Positions 26,525-36,228 of a DNA stretch of 64,000 bases are shown here, piece after piece (the first letter of the stretch is position 1; every line of letters begins with the position of its first letter). The notes under the pieces were generated by a model. The model made no database searches and had not been told where the DNA came from. It saw only the letters and a program-made list of their open reading frames with translations. Both the position numbers and the translations under genes were made by a program. The stretch is from Alcaligenaceae bacterium (GTDB lineage Bacteria; Pseudomonadota; Gammaproteobacteria; Burkholderiales; Burkholderiaceae_B): NCBI GenBank assembly GCA_013416395.1, contig JACCEP010000007.1, positions 124,001 to 188,000 on the forward strand. Reading direction: 5' to 3'.

Positions 26525-27991
26525 ATGGTCGACCGTTACCAAGATTTTCACCTGCAACTACTGGCAGGAGAATGGCGTGAAGGCAGCGGCGAAGCATCCC
26601 GCTCTGTCACAAACCCGTACTCCGGTGAAACACTGGCCACTATTCGCTCTGCCACCTCCGCTGATCTGGATGCCGCTTACTGCAAGGCCGCCGAGGCGCA
26701 AGTTGAATGGGCGAACACGCCCCCCAGCGAACGCGCAGCATTAATGCACCGTGTAGTGGCTATTTTCGACCAACGTAAAGATGAAATCATTGACTGGCTG
26801 ATCCGCGAGGCTGGCAGTACACAACTGAAAGCCACGATTGAGTGGGGTAGTGCCCGCGCAATCACGCTGGAAGCAGCGAGCATGCCCAGCAGATCTCGAG
26901 GGGCTACGCTGAGCAGCGATATTCCGGGTAAAGAGAACCTGGTTTACCGCCGCCCCCTGGGGGTGGTGGGCGTGATCAGCCCCTGGAACTTCCCGCTGCA
27001 CTTGTCACAGCGTTCGGTAGCACCAGCCCTGGCGTTGGGAAATGCCGTGGTCATTAAACCGGCAAGCGACACACCCATCACTGGCGGCTTGTTGCTTGGT
27101 CGCATCTTTGCAGAGGCAGGCCTGCCAGCTGGCGTGCTAAGTGTGGTGATTGGGCCTGGGTCAGCCATTGGCGATGATTTTGTTGCGCACCCAGTTCCTG
27201 CGCTTATCTCATTTACCGGCTCAACGCCGGTTGGCAAGAACATTGGCAAGATCGCCACAGGTGGCCGATATCTCAAAAAAGTGGCGCTGGAGCTGGGCGG
27301 CAACAGCCCGTTCGTCGTGCTTGACGATGCAGATGTCGAGCAAGCCGTGAAGGCAGCCGTATTCGGCAAGTTTTTGCATCAGGGACAAATTTGCATGGCG
27401 ATCAACCGAATCATTGTTGATGAACACCTGTACGATCGTTTTGTTGAAGGCTTCGTCGCACACGCACGCAAACTTAAGGTTGGCGACCCCTCGGCCATGG
27501 GGACTGTTATTGGTCCCATCATCAACAAGTCACAGCTGGAGGGTTTGCAGCGCAAGATTGCGCGGGCCAAAGAGCAAGGGGCAACCGTATTGCTTGAGGG
27601 TGAAGTACAAGGGCAACTTATGCCGCCGCACGTATTCGGCGACGTAACGCCCGATATGGAAATCAGCAGTGATGAAATCTTTGGTCCTCTGGCGGGTATC
27701 CAGAAGGCGCGCGATGAACAACACGCTCTGGAGCTGGCCAATGGCACAGAATTTGGTCTTTCCAGTGCGGTGTATTGCGGTGACCTGAACAGAGGCCTGA
27801 CGTTTGCCCGCAAAGTCAGAGCCGGTATGACTCACGTTAATGACATGCCAATCAATGATGAAGCGCATGTACCATTTGGTGGTGAGAAAAACTCGGGGTT
27901 GGGCCGGTTCAGCGGCGAATGGGCGATTGAAGAGTTCTCTACTGTGCAATGGGTAAGTGTGCAGCGCACACCAAGGCAGTACCCGTTCTAA
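26525..27991 (+). CDS. NAD(P)-dependent aldehyde dehydrogenase
   Basis: This 488-residue enzyme is a complete aldehyde dehydrogenase. The cofactor region has [21 protein letters not shown] and the Rossmann segment [14 protein letters not shown]. The general base is Glu256 in LELGGNSPF. The catalytic cysteine is Cys290 in GQICMAINR. The C-terminal part has the usual [15 protein letters not shown]. The sequence style is closest to benzaldehyde or vanillin-type dehydrogenases, which oxidise aromatic aldehydes, but the substrate is not proven. GAGGAAGA precedes the ATG. It stands alone between the peptidoglycan pair and the convergent DUF1345 gene. Confidence 0.92.
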   Translation: MVDRYQDFHLQLLAGEWREGSGEASRSVTNPYSGETLATIRSATSADLDAAYCKAAEAQVEWANTPPSERAALMHRVVAIFDQRKDEIIDWLIREAGSTQLKATIEWGSARAITLEAASMPSRSRGATLSSDIPGKENLVYRRPLGVVGVISPWNFPLHLSQRSVAPALALGNAVVIKPASDTPITGGLLLGRIFAEAGLPAGVLSVVIGPGSAIGDDFVAHPVPALISFTGSTPVGKNIGKIATGGRYLKKVALELGGNSPFVVLDDADVEQAVKAAVFGKFLHQGQICMAINRIIVDEHLYDRFVEGFVAHARKLKVGDPSAMGTVIGPIINKSQLEGLQRKIARAKEQGATVLLEGEVQGQLMPPHVFGDVTPDMEISSDEIFGPLAGIQKARDEQHALELANGTEFGLSSAVYCGDLNRGLTFARKVRAGMTHVNDMPINDEAHVPFGGEKNSGLGRFSGEWAIEEFSTVQWVSVQRTPRQYPF

Positions 27992-28029
27992 TATCGTTTA
28001 CGGTCTGCGACCTCATCGAAGTTCTAAAA

Positions 28030-28069
28030 AATATTCTTGCAGGCTTTACGTACTGCCTGCAAGAATATT
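28030..28069 (-). terminator. Strong terminator overlapping the end of the DUF1345 gene
   Basis: Positions 28030-28044 and 28055-28069 form a perfect 15-bp stem with a 10-nt loop. On the minus strand it is followed by TTTTTT at 28025-28030. The stop codon of the DUF1345 gene (28046-28048) sits in the loop, so the last seven codons form one arm of the stem. The plus strand has no U-tract after the hairpin. Confidence 0.85.
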
Positions 28070-28723
28070 AACGCTGAGCGCAATCACGATCACATTAAAG
28101 AAAAACGCGATCATGGAGTGTGCAAGCACTACGCGCCTGATTGCACGTGAGTTAATTTCCACATCAGAGACCTGGAAGGTCATTCCGATGACAAACGCGA
28201 AATACACGAAGTCCCAATAGTCTGGGTCGATATTGCCGGGAAAATCCAGCCCGGCATTTTTGCTACCACTGTCACCATAGAACTCATGCGCGTAATGCAG
28301 TGCGAAGATGGTGTTCATGAACAGCCACGCCAAAATAAGACTGCACACCGCCAGCGCTATCTGAAGACTGCCTGTGTGCTTGCTGGTATGCAATTCTGCA
28401 GCCAGCGCAACCAGCACCACGATTGCTACGCCAGCACTGCTCAGAATAAACCCCCAATAGCCTTCGTCTTCCTTGCGTGCACGTCGCCGGATAGATTGCG
28501 TGTTTGAACGCGAGAACATGATGACAGTGGCCCCGAGAAATATGACCACGGCTATATTAAAGGCCAGGAGCAGGCTAAGCTCAGCAGGTAACCCGAGCAC
28601 GGACATCACGACGGCAAGCACGATAAAAATCGAAGCACAAACGCTAAAGCGCAGATGCCGATGAACTCGAGGCCAGTTTTGTTCCAACCAGTCGGAGGAA
28701 GCCTTATCTTTGTGGGCTGCCAT
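28046..28723 (-). CDS. DUF1345 family membrane protein
   Basis: The 225-residue inner-membrane protein has five hydrophobic segments. It ends with the DUF1345 hallmark: FALHYAHEFYGDSG, then PDYWDFVYFAFVIGMTFQVSD and a final membrane helix. The family function is unknown. The conserved His/Tyr and the DFxYFAFVIGMTFQ block suggest a channel or transport-related role, but this is speculation. The gene lies 155 bp after cphA on the same strand and could be read from it. Two hairpins lie in between. The end of the gene is built into its own terminator. Confidence 0.88.
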   Translation of the reverse strand: MAAHKDKASSDWLEQNWPRVHRHLRFSVCASIFIVLAVVMSVLGLPAELSLLLAFNIAVVIFLGATVIMFSRSNTQSIRRRARKEDEGYWGFILSSAGVAIVVLVALAAELHTSKHTGSLQIALAVCSLILAWLFMNTIFALHYAHEFYGDSGSKNAGLDFPGNIDPDYWDFVYFAFVIGMTFQVSDVEINSRAIRRVVLAHSMIAFFFNVIVIALSVNILAGST

Positions 28724-28823
28724 ACGTTACGTTCCGGACTTTAAATTGCCCCCAGTTTTGGGGGTGTGGTTAGCTAAGCGGAACAGGGTTTTACAGCCAG
28801 TGCCTGTAGCATCCATAGGCTGC

Positions 28824-28851
28824 TGCTGCCTGGCAGATGGCACAGGCAGCA
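28824..28851 (-). terminator. Hairpin downstream of cphA
   Basis: TGCTGCCTG and CAGGCAGCA form a perfect 9-bp stem with a 10-nt loop, 28 bp after the cphA stop on the minus strand. No U-tract follows, so it may protect the 3' end or act with Rho. A second small hairpin, CCCCCA-N4-TGGGGG, lies at 28749-28764. Confidence 0.4.
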
Positions 28852-28878
28852 CATTGATATGGCTCACCAGGGGCCAAT

Positions 28879-31464
28879 TTAGGTCGTCACTACGCTCTGA
28901 GAAATTCTCTGCTCAATATGCGCCAGCGCCTCCTCAACCTGGTCGATTAGCACCAGGCACAAATCCCCCTCACGCAGGCGATCCAGCGCGGTATCAATTG
29001 CCAGAAACTCGCCGTGAACCTCTTGCACATAGCTCGTTCGGCTGGCGTTTTGCAGCCCCTGCCGCAAAAGGGCCAGCACCTCACCATCGTTGCGTCCCCG
29101 CTGGCACATGTCTTCGTAAAGAATGACATCATCAAAAACATGACCAAGAATTTCGGTTTGACGACTGATATCGATGTCGCGCCGATCGCCCGCGCCACTA
29201 ATGACCACGCTGCGCCGGTTGGCAGGCAACGCGATTACGGCTTGCACCAGTGCCGTAATGGCATCGGGGTTGTGACCATAATCGGCGATGAGCGTGGCGC
29301 CATGATATGAAAACATATTGAAGCGGCCAGGCGCACCGCGCGTGTCGTTGATGAAGCTTGCCGCGCCTTCGCGCAGGGTTTCCCAGCTCAGGCCCAGCGC
29401 CCAGCCTGCTGCCAACGCCGCCATGGCGTTTTCAACCTGAAACCCGAAAGCGCCATTGCACGTCAGCGGAATCTTGCTCAGTGCAATGCGTTGTTCAACC
29501 CCCTCTTGCGCCAGAACGATAGCCCCGTCGTCCACAAAGACGGATCGCTGCCCCTTGGCTCTATGTGTAGCCAGCAAGGGATGATTGCGATCACTGGCAA
29601 AAAATATGACGGAACCCTGACAGTTATCAGCCATGGCCGCGACCATGGGATCGGCCGCATTCAAAACTGCCATACCCTCGGGCGAGACGTTATCAACGAC
29701 CACGCGCTTCACAAACGCCAGTTGCTCAACGGTGCTGACAAACCCCATGCCCAGATGATCACCCGCGCCCACGTTGGTCACAACAGCCACGTCACAGCGG
29801 TCAAAACCAAGCCCTTCACGTAGCACACCGCCACGGGCAGTTTCAAGCACGGCGGCGTCCACATCAGGATGAAGCAGCACGTTGCGAGCACTGCGAGGGC
29901 CGCTACAGTCACCTGTATCGATACGATGCTGACCGATGTAAACACCATCAGAATTGGTCATGCCAACAGTCAGCCCCGATGACGCAATCAGGTGGGCGAT
30001 CATGCGCACGGTCGTCGTCTTGCCATTGGTGCCGGTTACAGCTACCAAAGGAATACGACCGTTATCACCCTCGGCAAACATGGAGTCGATAATGGCTTCG
30101 CCCACGGCGCGGCCTTTACCAAACGAGGGGTTAATGTGCATACGCAGCCCTGGCGCTGCATTTACTTCGACGATGCAGCCGCGCTGCGTGTCGAGCGAGT
30201 CATAGACATTTTCGCTAACCAGATCGATACCGCATACATCCAGCCCCACCATTTGTGCTGCGGCGACTGCGGTCGCAGCCAGCTCAGGATGAACGTGATC
30301 GGTAACATCTGTGGCCGTGCCTCCAGTGCTCAGATTTGCGTTGTTGCGCAGGGTGACTTGCACCCCTTTTTTGGGAACAGACTCAGCGGCATACCCTTGC
30401 GCCGCCATGGTGGCAAGGGCGATTTCATCAAGATGAATTTTCGTCAGCGAGCTTGCGTGACCATCGCCGCGCAGCGGATCAGCATTGACGACATCTACCA
30501 ACTGAGCAATCGTCTGTTTACCATCACCGATCACCTGCGGGGGATCTCGGCGGGCTGCGGCGACAAGTTTGTCGCCCACCACCAACAGACGAAAATCATG
30601 GCCCGGAAAATAACGCTCTACAATGACTTCCGGCCCGAATTCAGAAGCGATTGCATAAGCGGCGTCGATTTGTGCACGCCCTTCTATATTGACCGTTACG
30701 CCCCTGCCCTGGCTGCCATCGACGGGCTTCAGCACCACGGGCGCGGCAACATGCTGCGCCACCTCCCAGGCTCGGTCTGCGCTGCTTACGCAACCACCAT
30801 CTGGCACGGTGACGCCCGCTGCAGCCAACAGGCTTTTAGTCAGCTCCTTGTCCTGGGCAATCGCTTCTGCGATGGCGCTGCTGGTGTCTGTTTCGGCAGC
30901 CTGAATCCGTCGCTGTTTGCGACCCCAACCAAACTGAACCAGGCTGCCTTGTGTCAGACGGCGAAAGGGAATATTGCGTTTGACAGCAGCGGCAACAATG
31001 GCCCCTGTACTGGGGCCCAATCGCACATCGTCATTTAACTCGCGCAGGCACTTCAGACGGTCTGTTAAATCAATGGGAAGGTTCTGCAGGGCAGCAGCAC
31101 AAAGCTGTTGTGCCAACTCAAATGCCATGCGACCTACAGCCTCTTCAGTGTATTCCACCACCACCTGATACACGCCCGGCTCCGTCGTGGCTGTCACCCG
31201 GCTAAATGCCACAGGGCAACCCGCGAGCGTCTGCAGTCTCAGGGTGGCATAGGTAAGGGCATAGGCCAGCGAACTCACGGCGTTCTGGCTGGAAAAACTC
31301 TGCAAAATATCGATATCTGGAAAACGCGCGCGTAGCCGGGTTTCAAAGGCTTCTACATTATCGATGCCGCACTCGACTTCCGTGCACGACACAATGGCTT
31401 CGATAACGGTTTGCCGCCCCCACAAATTGGGGCCGCGCAACGCCCGCACCCTGGAAACTTCCAT
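28879..31464 (-). CDS. cphA: Cyanophycin synthetase CphA
   Basis: This 861-residue enzyme builds cyanophycin, the Asp-Arg storage polymer, from aspartate and arginine with ATP. The layout is complete. An N-terminal domain opens with LRGPNLWG. An ATP-grasp domain (about residues 210-470) contains KPVDGSQGRGVTVN and EVNAAPGLRMH. A Mur-ligase-like domain has the P-loop AVTGTNGKTTTVRM near residues 473-486. A full C-terminal lobe follows (DYGHNPDAITALVQAV, then SGAGDRRDIDI). AAGGAAGA stands before the ATG at 31464. The paralogous cphA' is 76 bp upstream on the same strand. No cyanophycinase gene is present in the window, so degradation must be encoded elsewhere. Confidence 0.95.
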   Translation of the reverse strand: MEVSRVRALRGPNLWGRQTVIEAIVSCTEVECGIDNVEAFETRLRARFPDIDILQSFSSQNAVSSLAYALTYATLRLQTLAGCPVAFSRVTATTEPGVYQVVVEYTEEAVGRMAFELAQQLCAAALQNLPIDLTDRLKCLRELNDDVRLGPSTGAIVAAAVKRNIPFRRLTQGSLVQFGWGRKQRRIQAAETDTSSAIAEAIAQDKELTKSLLAAAGVTVPDGGCVSSADRAWEVAQHVAAPVVLKPVDGSQGRGVTVNIEGRAQIDAAYAIASEFGPEVIVERYFPGHDFRLLVVGDKLVAAARRDPPQVIGDGKQTIAQLVDVVNADPLRGDGHASSLTKIHLDEIALATMAAQGYAAESVPKKGVQVTLRNNANLSTGGTATDVTDHVHPELAATAVAAAQMVGLDVCGIDLVSENVYDSLDTQRGCIVEVNAAPGLRMHINPSFGKGRAVGEAIIDSMFAEGDNGRIPLVAVTGTNGKTTTVRMIAHLIASSGLTVGMTNSDGVYIGQHRIDTGDCSGPRSARNVLLHPDVDAAVLETARGGVLREGLGFDRCDVAVVTNVGAGDHLGMGFVSTVEQLAFVKRVVVDNVSPEGMAVLNAADPMVAAMADNCQGSVIFFASDRNHPLLATHRAKGQRSVFVDDGAIVLAQEGVEQRIALSKIPLTCNGAFGFQVENAMAALAAGWALGLSWETLREGAASFINDTRGAPGRFNMFSYHGATLIADYGHNPDAITALVQAVIALPANRRSVVISGAGDRRDIDISRQTEILGHVFDDVILYEDMCQRGRNDGEVLALLRQGLQNASRTSYVQEVHGEFLAIDTALDRLREGDLCLVLIDQVEEALAHIEQRISQSVVTT

Positions 31465-31540
31465 CAGATGATCTTCCTTGTTGCCATGTACCTACACAAA
31501 GTGCGCAATCATGGTTTCAACATGAGCGCACGAAACCGGT

Positions 31541-33748
31541 TCAGATATATGCCTGCAAAGCAGGTGACACATTGTCTGCAGAGGCCACTACCGGCTCCGC
31601 GTCGAATGCCTCAATGCCTGCACGTATTAAATCCAGAGGTATATTCAAAGCCCAGGCAGAGGCGACAGCTGCCAACACATTGCAAATTTGATACTGGGCC
31701 GTAGCGTCTGCAATGAGCGGGACGGCAGTCAACGCCGTAAGCAAGATCTCAATCGAACCCTGCGACAAAATGATTTGTGCATCGCGCAAAAATACGGTGC
31801 GACCACCGGCTGCCCTGTGTTCCATCAAAACTGAACTGTCGGAGTTCAAGCCGAAGAAAACGACCTCGCCATCACACAATACGGCCAGGTCCGCCACAGT
31901 GGCATCGTCGGCATTCAAGACTGCAACGCCATCAGGAAGAATCGTGTCAACCTGAGTGCGAAACACCTTGATCAACTGATCGGGTTCATCGACATAAAGA
32001 TCGGGATGCAGGTCCGCCTCGTCAATATTGGTCACAATGCCGATTTGACAGCGCTCGTAGGCCAGGCCTTCGCTCAGAATGCTGCGGCAGCCGTTTTCGA
32101 TCACGCCAGCCTGAACGGCACGGTTCATGAGCACGCGACGACCAGCCGCCCAGTTTGAAGCATCTGTTTTCTGAACGTGGCGGCGACCGAAGAACAGCCC
32201 GTCGCTGCATGCCAGCCCGGTGTATTTGCCGCTTAATTGCAATAAACTGGCCACAATGCGGGCGACGGTTGTTTTCCCCTTGCTGCCTGTGACACCGACG
32301 ATAGGGATATACCCTTTTTCGCCTGCTGGAAACAGGTGATTCACAATGGCCTGCCCCACCGGGCGTGGTTGCCCTGCCGCCGGCTTCAGGTGCATGAGAA
32401 GACCGGGCCCTGCATTTACTTCAACGATCGCACCGCGCTGTGCTTCAAGCGGCATCGATATATCTTCAGCCACCAGATCAACACCGGCGATATCCAGACC
32501 CACCACGCGCGCCGCGAGCTCTACGGCAGCGGCCACGCTGGGGTGCACCTTGTCGGTCACGTCAATGGAAACATTACCGTTGCGCTGTATCAGTACAGGC
32601 ATTGCCGCAGGCGGGATTGAATCGGCATCAAGCCCCTGACGCGCCAGCTCTAGCGTGGCGGCGGAGTCTAGCCTTATAAAATTCAAGGGATGGTCTTCAT
32701 CACCGCCTCTACGCGGGTCAGAATTGAGCTGTAACTGGATGAGCTGGTGTACCGTGTTGACGCCATCGCCCACTACGGTCGCCGCATCACCTCGCGCCGC
32801 AGCAATCATGCGCCCTCCGACGACGAGAATGCGGTGTTCGTCACCGCGTACAAAACGCTCTACGACCACCCCGCTTCCCTCATCGACCGCAACCGCATAA
32901 GCGGTTTCAATTTCTTGTCGCGACATCAGGTTGGTAAACACGCCGCGTCCGTGATTGCCGTCGCGAGGTTTTATGACTACAGGCAAGCCTATTTCGAGCG
33001 CAGCGCCCCAGGCCTGATCCACATTTTCCACCAAAACACCTTCGGGCACCGGAACGCCGCAGGCCTGCAAAAGGCTTTTGGTTAAGTCTTTGTCGCGTGA
33101 CACGCTTTCGGCAATAGCGCTTGTCTTGTCGGTTTCGGCGGTCCAGATACGTCGCTGGCTTGCTCCGTAACCGAGTTGCACCAAATTGGCATCACTTAGC
33201 CGAATGGTGGGGATATCCCGGTCATCTGCCGCCTCGACAATGCAGGTTGTGCTAGGCCCAAGCCGCAGTTCTTCAACAAGATCACGCAGTGCATCGACAG
33301 CCGCGTCGACATCAAAAGGTCGGTCTTCGATGGCTGCCATAACCAGATCGCGCGCCGCAAACAGCGCGGCGCGGGTTAAGGGTTCGTGCCAGGCTCGCAC
33401 GATAACCTTGTAAACCCCTCGGGTTGAGGTCTCGCGCGCCCTTCCTAGCCCACCAGGCATGCCCGCCAGGCTTTGCAGCTCGAGCGTAACGTGCTCAAGA
33501 ATGTGGCCAGCCCAGGTGCCGTCGTGCAAACGTTTAAGAAAGCCTCCGCGCTCGCCAACGCTGCAGCGATGCTCAACGAGCGTGGGCAGCCAGGCTACCA
33601 GCCGTTCGTACAACCCCGGAATCGTGTTGGAAGGAAAATCTTCCAATGTGCCGATATCCACCCATGCTTCGATTACTGGCCTATACGCCCAGATATTCGG
33701 ACCACGCAACATCACCATATTGGTGAATTCAATCGTTTTAAATTGCAT
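31541..33748 (-). CDS. cphA': Second cyanophycin synthetase, CphA' type, without C-terminal lobe
   Basis: The 735-residue protein is a paralogue of the neighbouring CphA. It shows MLRGPNIWAYRPVIEAWVDIG at the start, the ATP-grasp block KPRDGNHGRGVFTN, EVNAGPGLLMHLKP and the Mur-ligase P-loop GVTGSKGKTTVARI near residue 490. It ends at the point where CphA continues into its C-terminal ligase lobe, so about 150 residues are missing. This shorter form is the known CphA' of betaproteobacteria such as Ralstonia. I chose the ATG at 33748. A GTG at 33787 is also in frame, and neither has a good ribosome binding site. The loss of the lobe suggests that it performs only part of the cycle or supports CphA. 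Confidence 0.88.
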   Translation of the reverse strand: MQFKTIEFTNMVMLRGPNIWAYRPVIEAWVDIGTLEDFPSNTIPGLYERLVAWLPTLVEHRCSVGERGGFLKRLHDGTWAGHILEHVTLELQSLAGMPGGLGRARETSTRGVYKVIVRAWHEPLTRAALFAARDLVMAAIEDRPFDVDAAVDALRDLVEELRLGPSTTCIVEAADDRDIPTIRLSDANLVQLGYGASQRRIWTAETDKTSAIAESVSRDKDLTKSLLQACGVPVPEGVLVENVDQAWGAALEIGLPVVIKPRDGNHGRGVFTNLMSRQEIETAYAVAVDEGSGVVVERFVRGDEHRILVVGGRMIAAARGDAATVVGDGVNTVHQLIQLQLNSDPRRGGDEDHPLNFIRLDSAATLELARQGLDADSIPPAAMPVLIQRNGNVSIDVTDKVHPSVAAAVELAARVVGLDIAGVDLVAEDISMPLEAQRGAIVEVNAGPGLLMHLKPAAGQPRPVGQAIVNHLFPAGEKGYIPIVGVTGSKGKTTVARIVASLLQLSGKYTGLACSDGLFFGRRHVQKTDASNWAAGRRVLMNRAVQAGVIENGCRSILSEGLAYERCQIGIVTNIDEADLHPDLYVDEPDQLIKVFRTQVDTILPDGVAVLNADDATVADLAVLCDGEVVFFGLNSDSSVLMEHRAAGGRTVFLRDAQIILSQGSIEILLTALTAVPLIADATAQYQICNVLAAVASAWALNIPLDLIRAGIEAFDAEPVVASADNVSPALQAYI

Positions 33749-33906
33749 CTGAGGCCATCGAAAATAAGCGGAACCAGGCGGAGCCACTTAAATATATTTA
33801 ACTGCAAATACGCCTAAATCTGTTTGCCAATTTTCAGTAAAGAGAACAAAATCAGTAGTGAGATGTAAAAAAACCACAGCTTCTGTTCAGTTTTCTTACA
33901 AGGTCG

Positions 33907-36228
33907 GTGTATTTCACGTTACAACAGCGCACCAACCCCCTAAGAACACATTTGCGGCAGATGGTTCACTCGACACTGATGATTAAAAAAACTAACCCTG
34001 AAGGTCTGGCCGCCAGTGTGCTGCCTCACGCCTGGGGCGCAATGCTGCAATCTCAGTTAACCGAAGAAGAAGTGCTGCTGACCTGGTTTCAGACTGACCT
34101 GGACACCCAGCTGCACTTCATACAAGGTGTGGTCGGGCTAACGGACAAACGGCTGCTGACCAAGGGGCCGCACGATGCAGAATGGCAAAGCTGGGCAATA
34201 CGACCCGAGCTTCACCTTCATCATCGAGACTATGCCGGCGTCGGCACGCTCGAATTGCACGACACAAAGTCAAGGCTCGCTATTTGGCGATATACCCTAA
34301 GCAATAATCCGGGTGCCCTGTTGTTGATGGAGCACTTCGAGCGCCTGCGCGGGTTGAAATCAGGTGCAGTCACAGCATCCACATCATTTCCCGAATCCCT
34401 GTTAGATGCGCCCCCGCCGCCATCACCTCCTTCCACCTGGGCTTTGTTGCGTTTATGGCGCTTTGCCAAACCCTACCGAGGACGTTTGCTGTTGGGGTTC
34501 ATGCTGACCTTGGCGTCTACGGCCGCCTCGCTGGTAGCACCCTACCTGACCATGCCCTTAATGGATAAGGTGTTGATTCCGTTTCAAAATGGCACCCCCA
34601 TCGACTACGGCCTGGTGCAACTGTACCTGGGTGGGTTGCTGGGTTCAGCGATGCTGGCATGGGTTCTAGACTGGGGACGAACATACATACTGGCCTTGGT
34701 GAGCGAGCGTATCGGCGCCGATCTACGCACTGCGACCTATAAGCATTTGCAAACCCTGCCACTGCAATACTTTGGCGGAAAACGCACGGGCGATCTGATC
34801 TCACGCATAGGGTCTGAATCAGACCGAATCTGCGTCTTTCTCTCGCTGCATCTGCTCGACTTCGCCACTGACGTCCTCATGATCATCATGACGGCGGCCA
34901 TCCTGTTTTCCATCAACCCCTCGCTGGCAGCCGTTACGCTGCTGCCGCTGCCCTTCATTGCCTGGCTCATCCACCTGGTGCGCGACCGCCTGCGCCACGG
35001 CTTTGAAAGAGTGGATCGCATCTGGTCGGAAATTACCAATGTGCTGGCCGACACCATACCGGGCATACGCGTGGTCAAGGCCTTTGCTCAAGAAAGGCGT
35101 GAAGTTCTGCGGTTCAGAGAAGCCAATAATCGCAATCTGGCTGTCAATGACCGGGTCAACACCTTGTGGTCTGTTTTTGCCCCCACCGTGACCCTGCTGA
35201 CTGAAATGGGTTTGCTGGTGGTATGGGCCTTCGGTATCTGGCTGGTCGGTCATGAACAGATTACTGTAGGCGTGCTGACAGCATTTTTGGCCTATATCGG
35301 CCGCTTTTACTTGCGTCTTGATTCAATGAGTCGCATTGTGTCGTTCACGCAAAAGGCAGCTGCGGGAGCCAAGCGCATCTTTGATATTCTGGACCATGTT
35401 TCCAACGTGCCCGAACCGTCCAACCCGGTACGCATCGAGCAACTGAAAGGCCACATCGAATTACGCAATGTGGGCTTTCGTTACGGCAACCGCTCGGTGA
35501 TGCGCGGCATCAACCTGAGTATTATGCCGGGCGAAATGATAGGCCTGGTGGGGCACAGTGGCTCGGGCAAGAGCACATTGGTCAATCTCATTTGTCGTTT
35601 TTATGACGTCACAAGCGGCCAAATACGCGTCGATGGCGTGGACATCCGCTCGTTGTCTATTTCAGATTACCGGCGCAACATAGGCTTGGTTCTGCAAGAG
35701 CCGTTTCTGTTCTTTGGCACAATCGCCGAAAACATTGCCTACGGCAAGCCCCAGGCTACGCGTCAGGAAATCATCGCCGCTGCGCGTGCAGCACACGCCC
35801 ACGAGTTTATTTTGCGTCTACCCCACGGCTATGACTCGCTGGCCGGCGAGCGTGGGCAAGCCTTGTCGGGCGGCGAACGCCAGCGAATCTCGATCGCACG
35901 CGCGTTGCTAATTGATCCACCTATCCTCATTCTGGATGAAGCCACGTCATCGGTGGACACCAGCACAGAAAAAGAAATCCAGAAGGCGCTGGACAATCTT
36001 GTGCGCGGCCGCACCACGATCTCCATTGCGCACAGGCTAAGTACCTTACGACAAGCCGACAGGCTGGTCGTTCTGGATCACGGAAAAATCGTTGAAGTGG
36101 GGCCACATGATGAATTAATGGCCCGCAACGGCGCTTATTTTAGGCTTCATCAGGCGCAGGAGGAAGGCTCTCCGACAGGATCAAAAGAGTATGACTGGGA
36201 TCAGGGGCAAGAAAGGGGAACCGCTTGA
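33907..36228 (+). CDS. Cyanophycin-locus ABC transporter (fused membrane and ATPase domains)
   Basis: The 773-residue half-transporter has an unusual N-terminal region of about 180 residues before six membrane segments. This region looks like the bacterial PH-like/DUF1854-associated kind (LLTWFQTDLDTQLHFIQGVVGLTDKRLL). The ATPase has Walker A GHSGSGKST (about 549-557), the signature LSGGERQR (about 653) and Walker B ILILDEATSS (about 672). It is an exporter-type protein that would work as a dimer. It is divergent from cphA' and overlaps the DUF1854 gene. This trio is a recurring cyanophycin-linked set in betaproteobacteria, but the cargo is unknown. The start is uncertain: GTG at 33907, or ATG at 33961 or 33979. 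Confidence 0.9.
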   Translation: MYFTLQQRTNPLRTHLRQMVHSTLMIKKTNPEGLAASVLPHAWGAMLQSQLTEEEVLLTWFQTDLDTQLHFIQGVVGLTDKRLLTKGPHDAEWQSWAIRPELHLHHRDYAGVGTLELHDTKSRLAIWRYTLSNNPGALLLMEHFERLRGLKSGAVTASTSFPESLLDAPPPPSPPSTWALLRLWRFAKPYRGRLLLGFMLTLASTAASLVAPYLTMPLMDKVLIPFQNGTPIDYGLVQLYLGGLLGSAMLAWVLDWGRTYILALVSERIGADLRTATYKHLQTLPLQYFGGKRTGDLISRIGSESDRICVFLSLHLLDFATDVLMIIMTAAILFSINPSLAAVTLLPLPFIAWLIHLVRDRLRHGFERVDRIWSEITNVLADTIPGIRVVKAFAQERREVLRFREANNRNLAVNDRVNTLWSVFAPTVTLLTEMGLLVVWAFGIWLVGHEQITVGVLTAFLAYIGRFYLRLDSMSRIVSFTQKAAAGAKRIFDILDHVSNVPEPSNPVRIEQLKGHIELRNVGFRYGNRSVMRGINLSIMPGEMIGLVGHSGSGKSTLVNLICRFYDVTSGQIRVDGVDIRSLSISDYRRNIGLVLQEPFLFFGTIAENIAYGKPQATRQEIIAAARAAHAHEFILRLPHGYDSLAGERGQALSGGERQRISIARALLIDPPILILDEATSSVDTSTEKEIQKALDNLVRGRTTISIAHRLSTLRQADRLVVLDHGKIVEVGPHDELMARNGAYFRLHQAQEEGSPTGSKEYDWDQGQERGTA

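Noticed and set aside
29992-31038. A 348-codon open frame on the plus strand opposite cphA
   Set aside because: The minus strand encodes a complete CphA with all motifs. The antisense frame has no recognisable domain.
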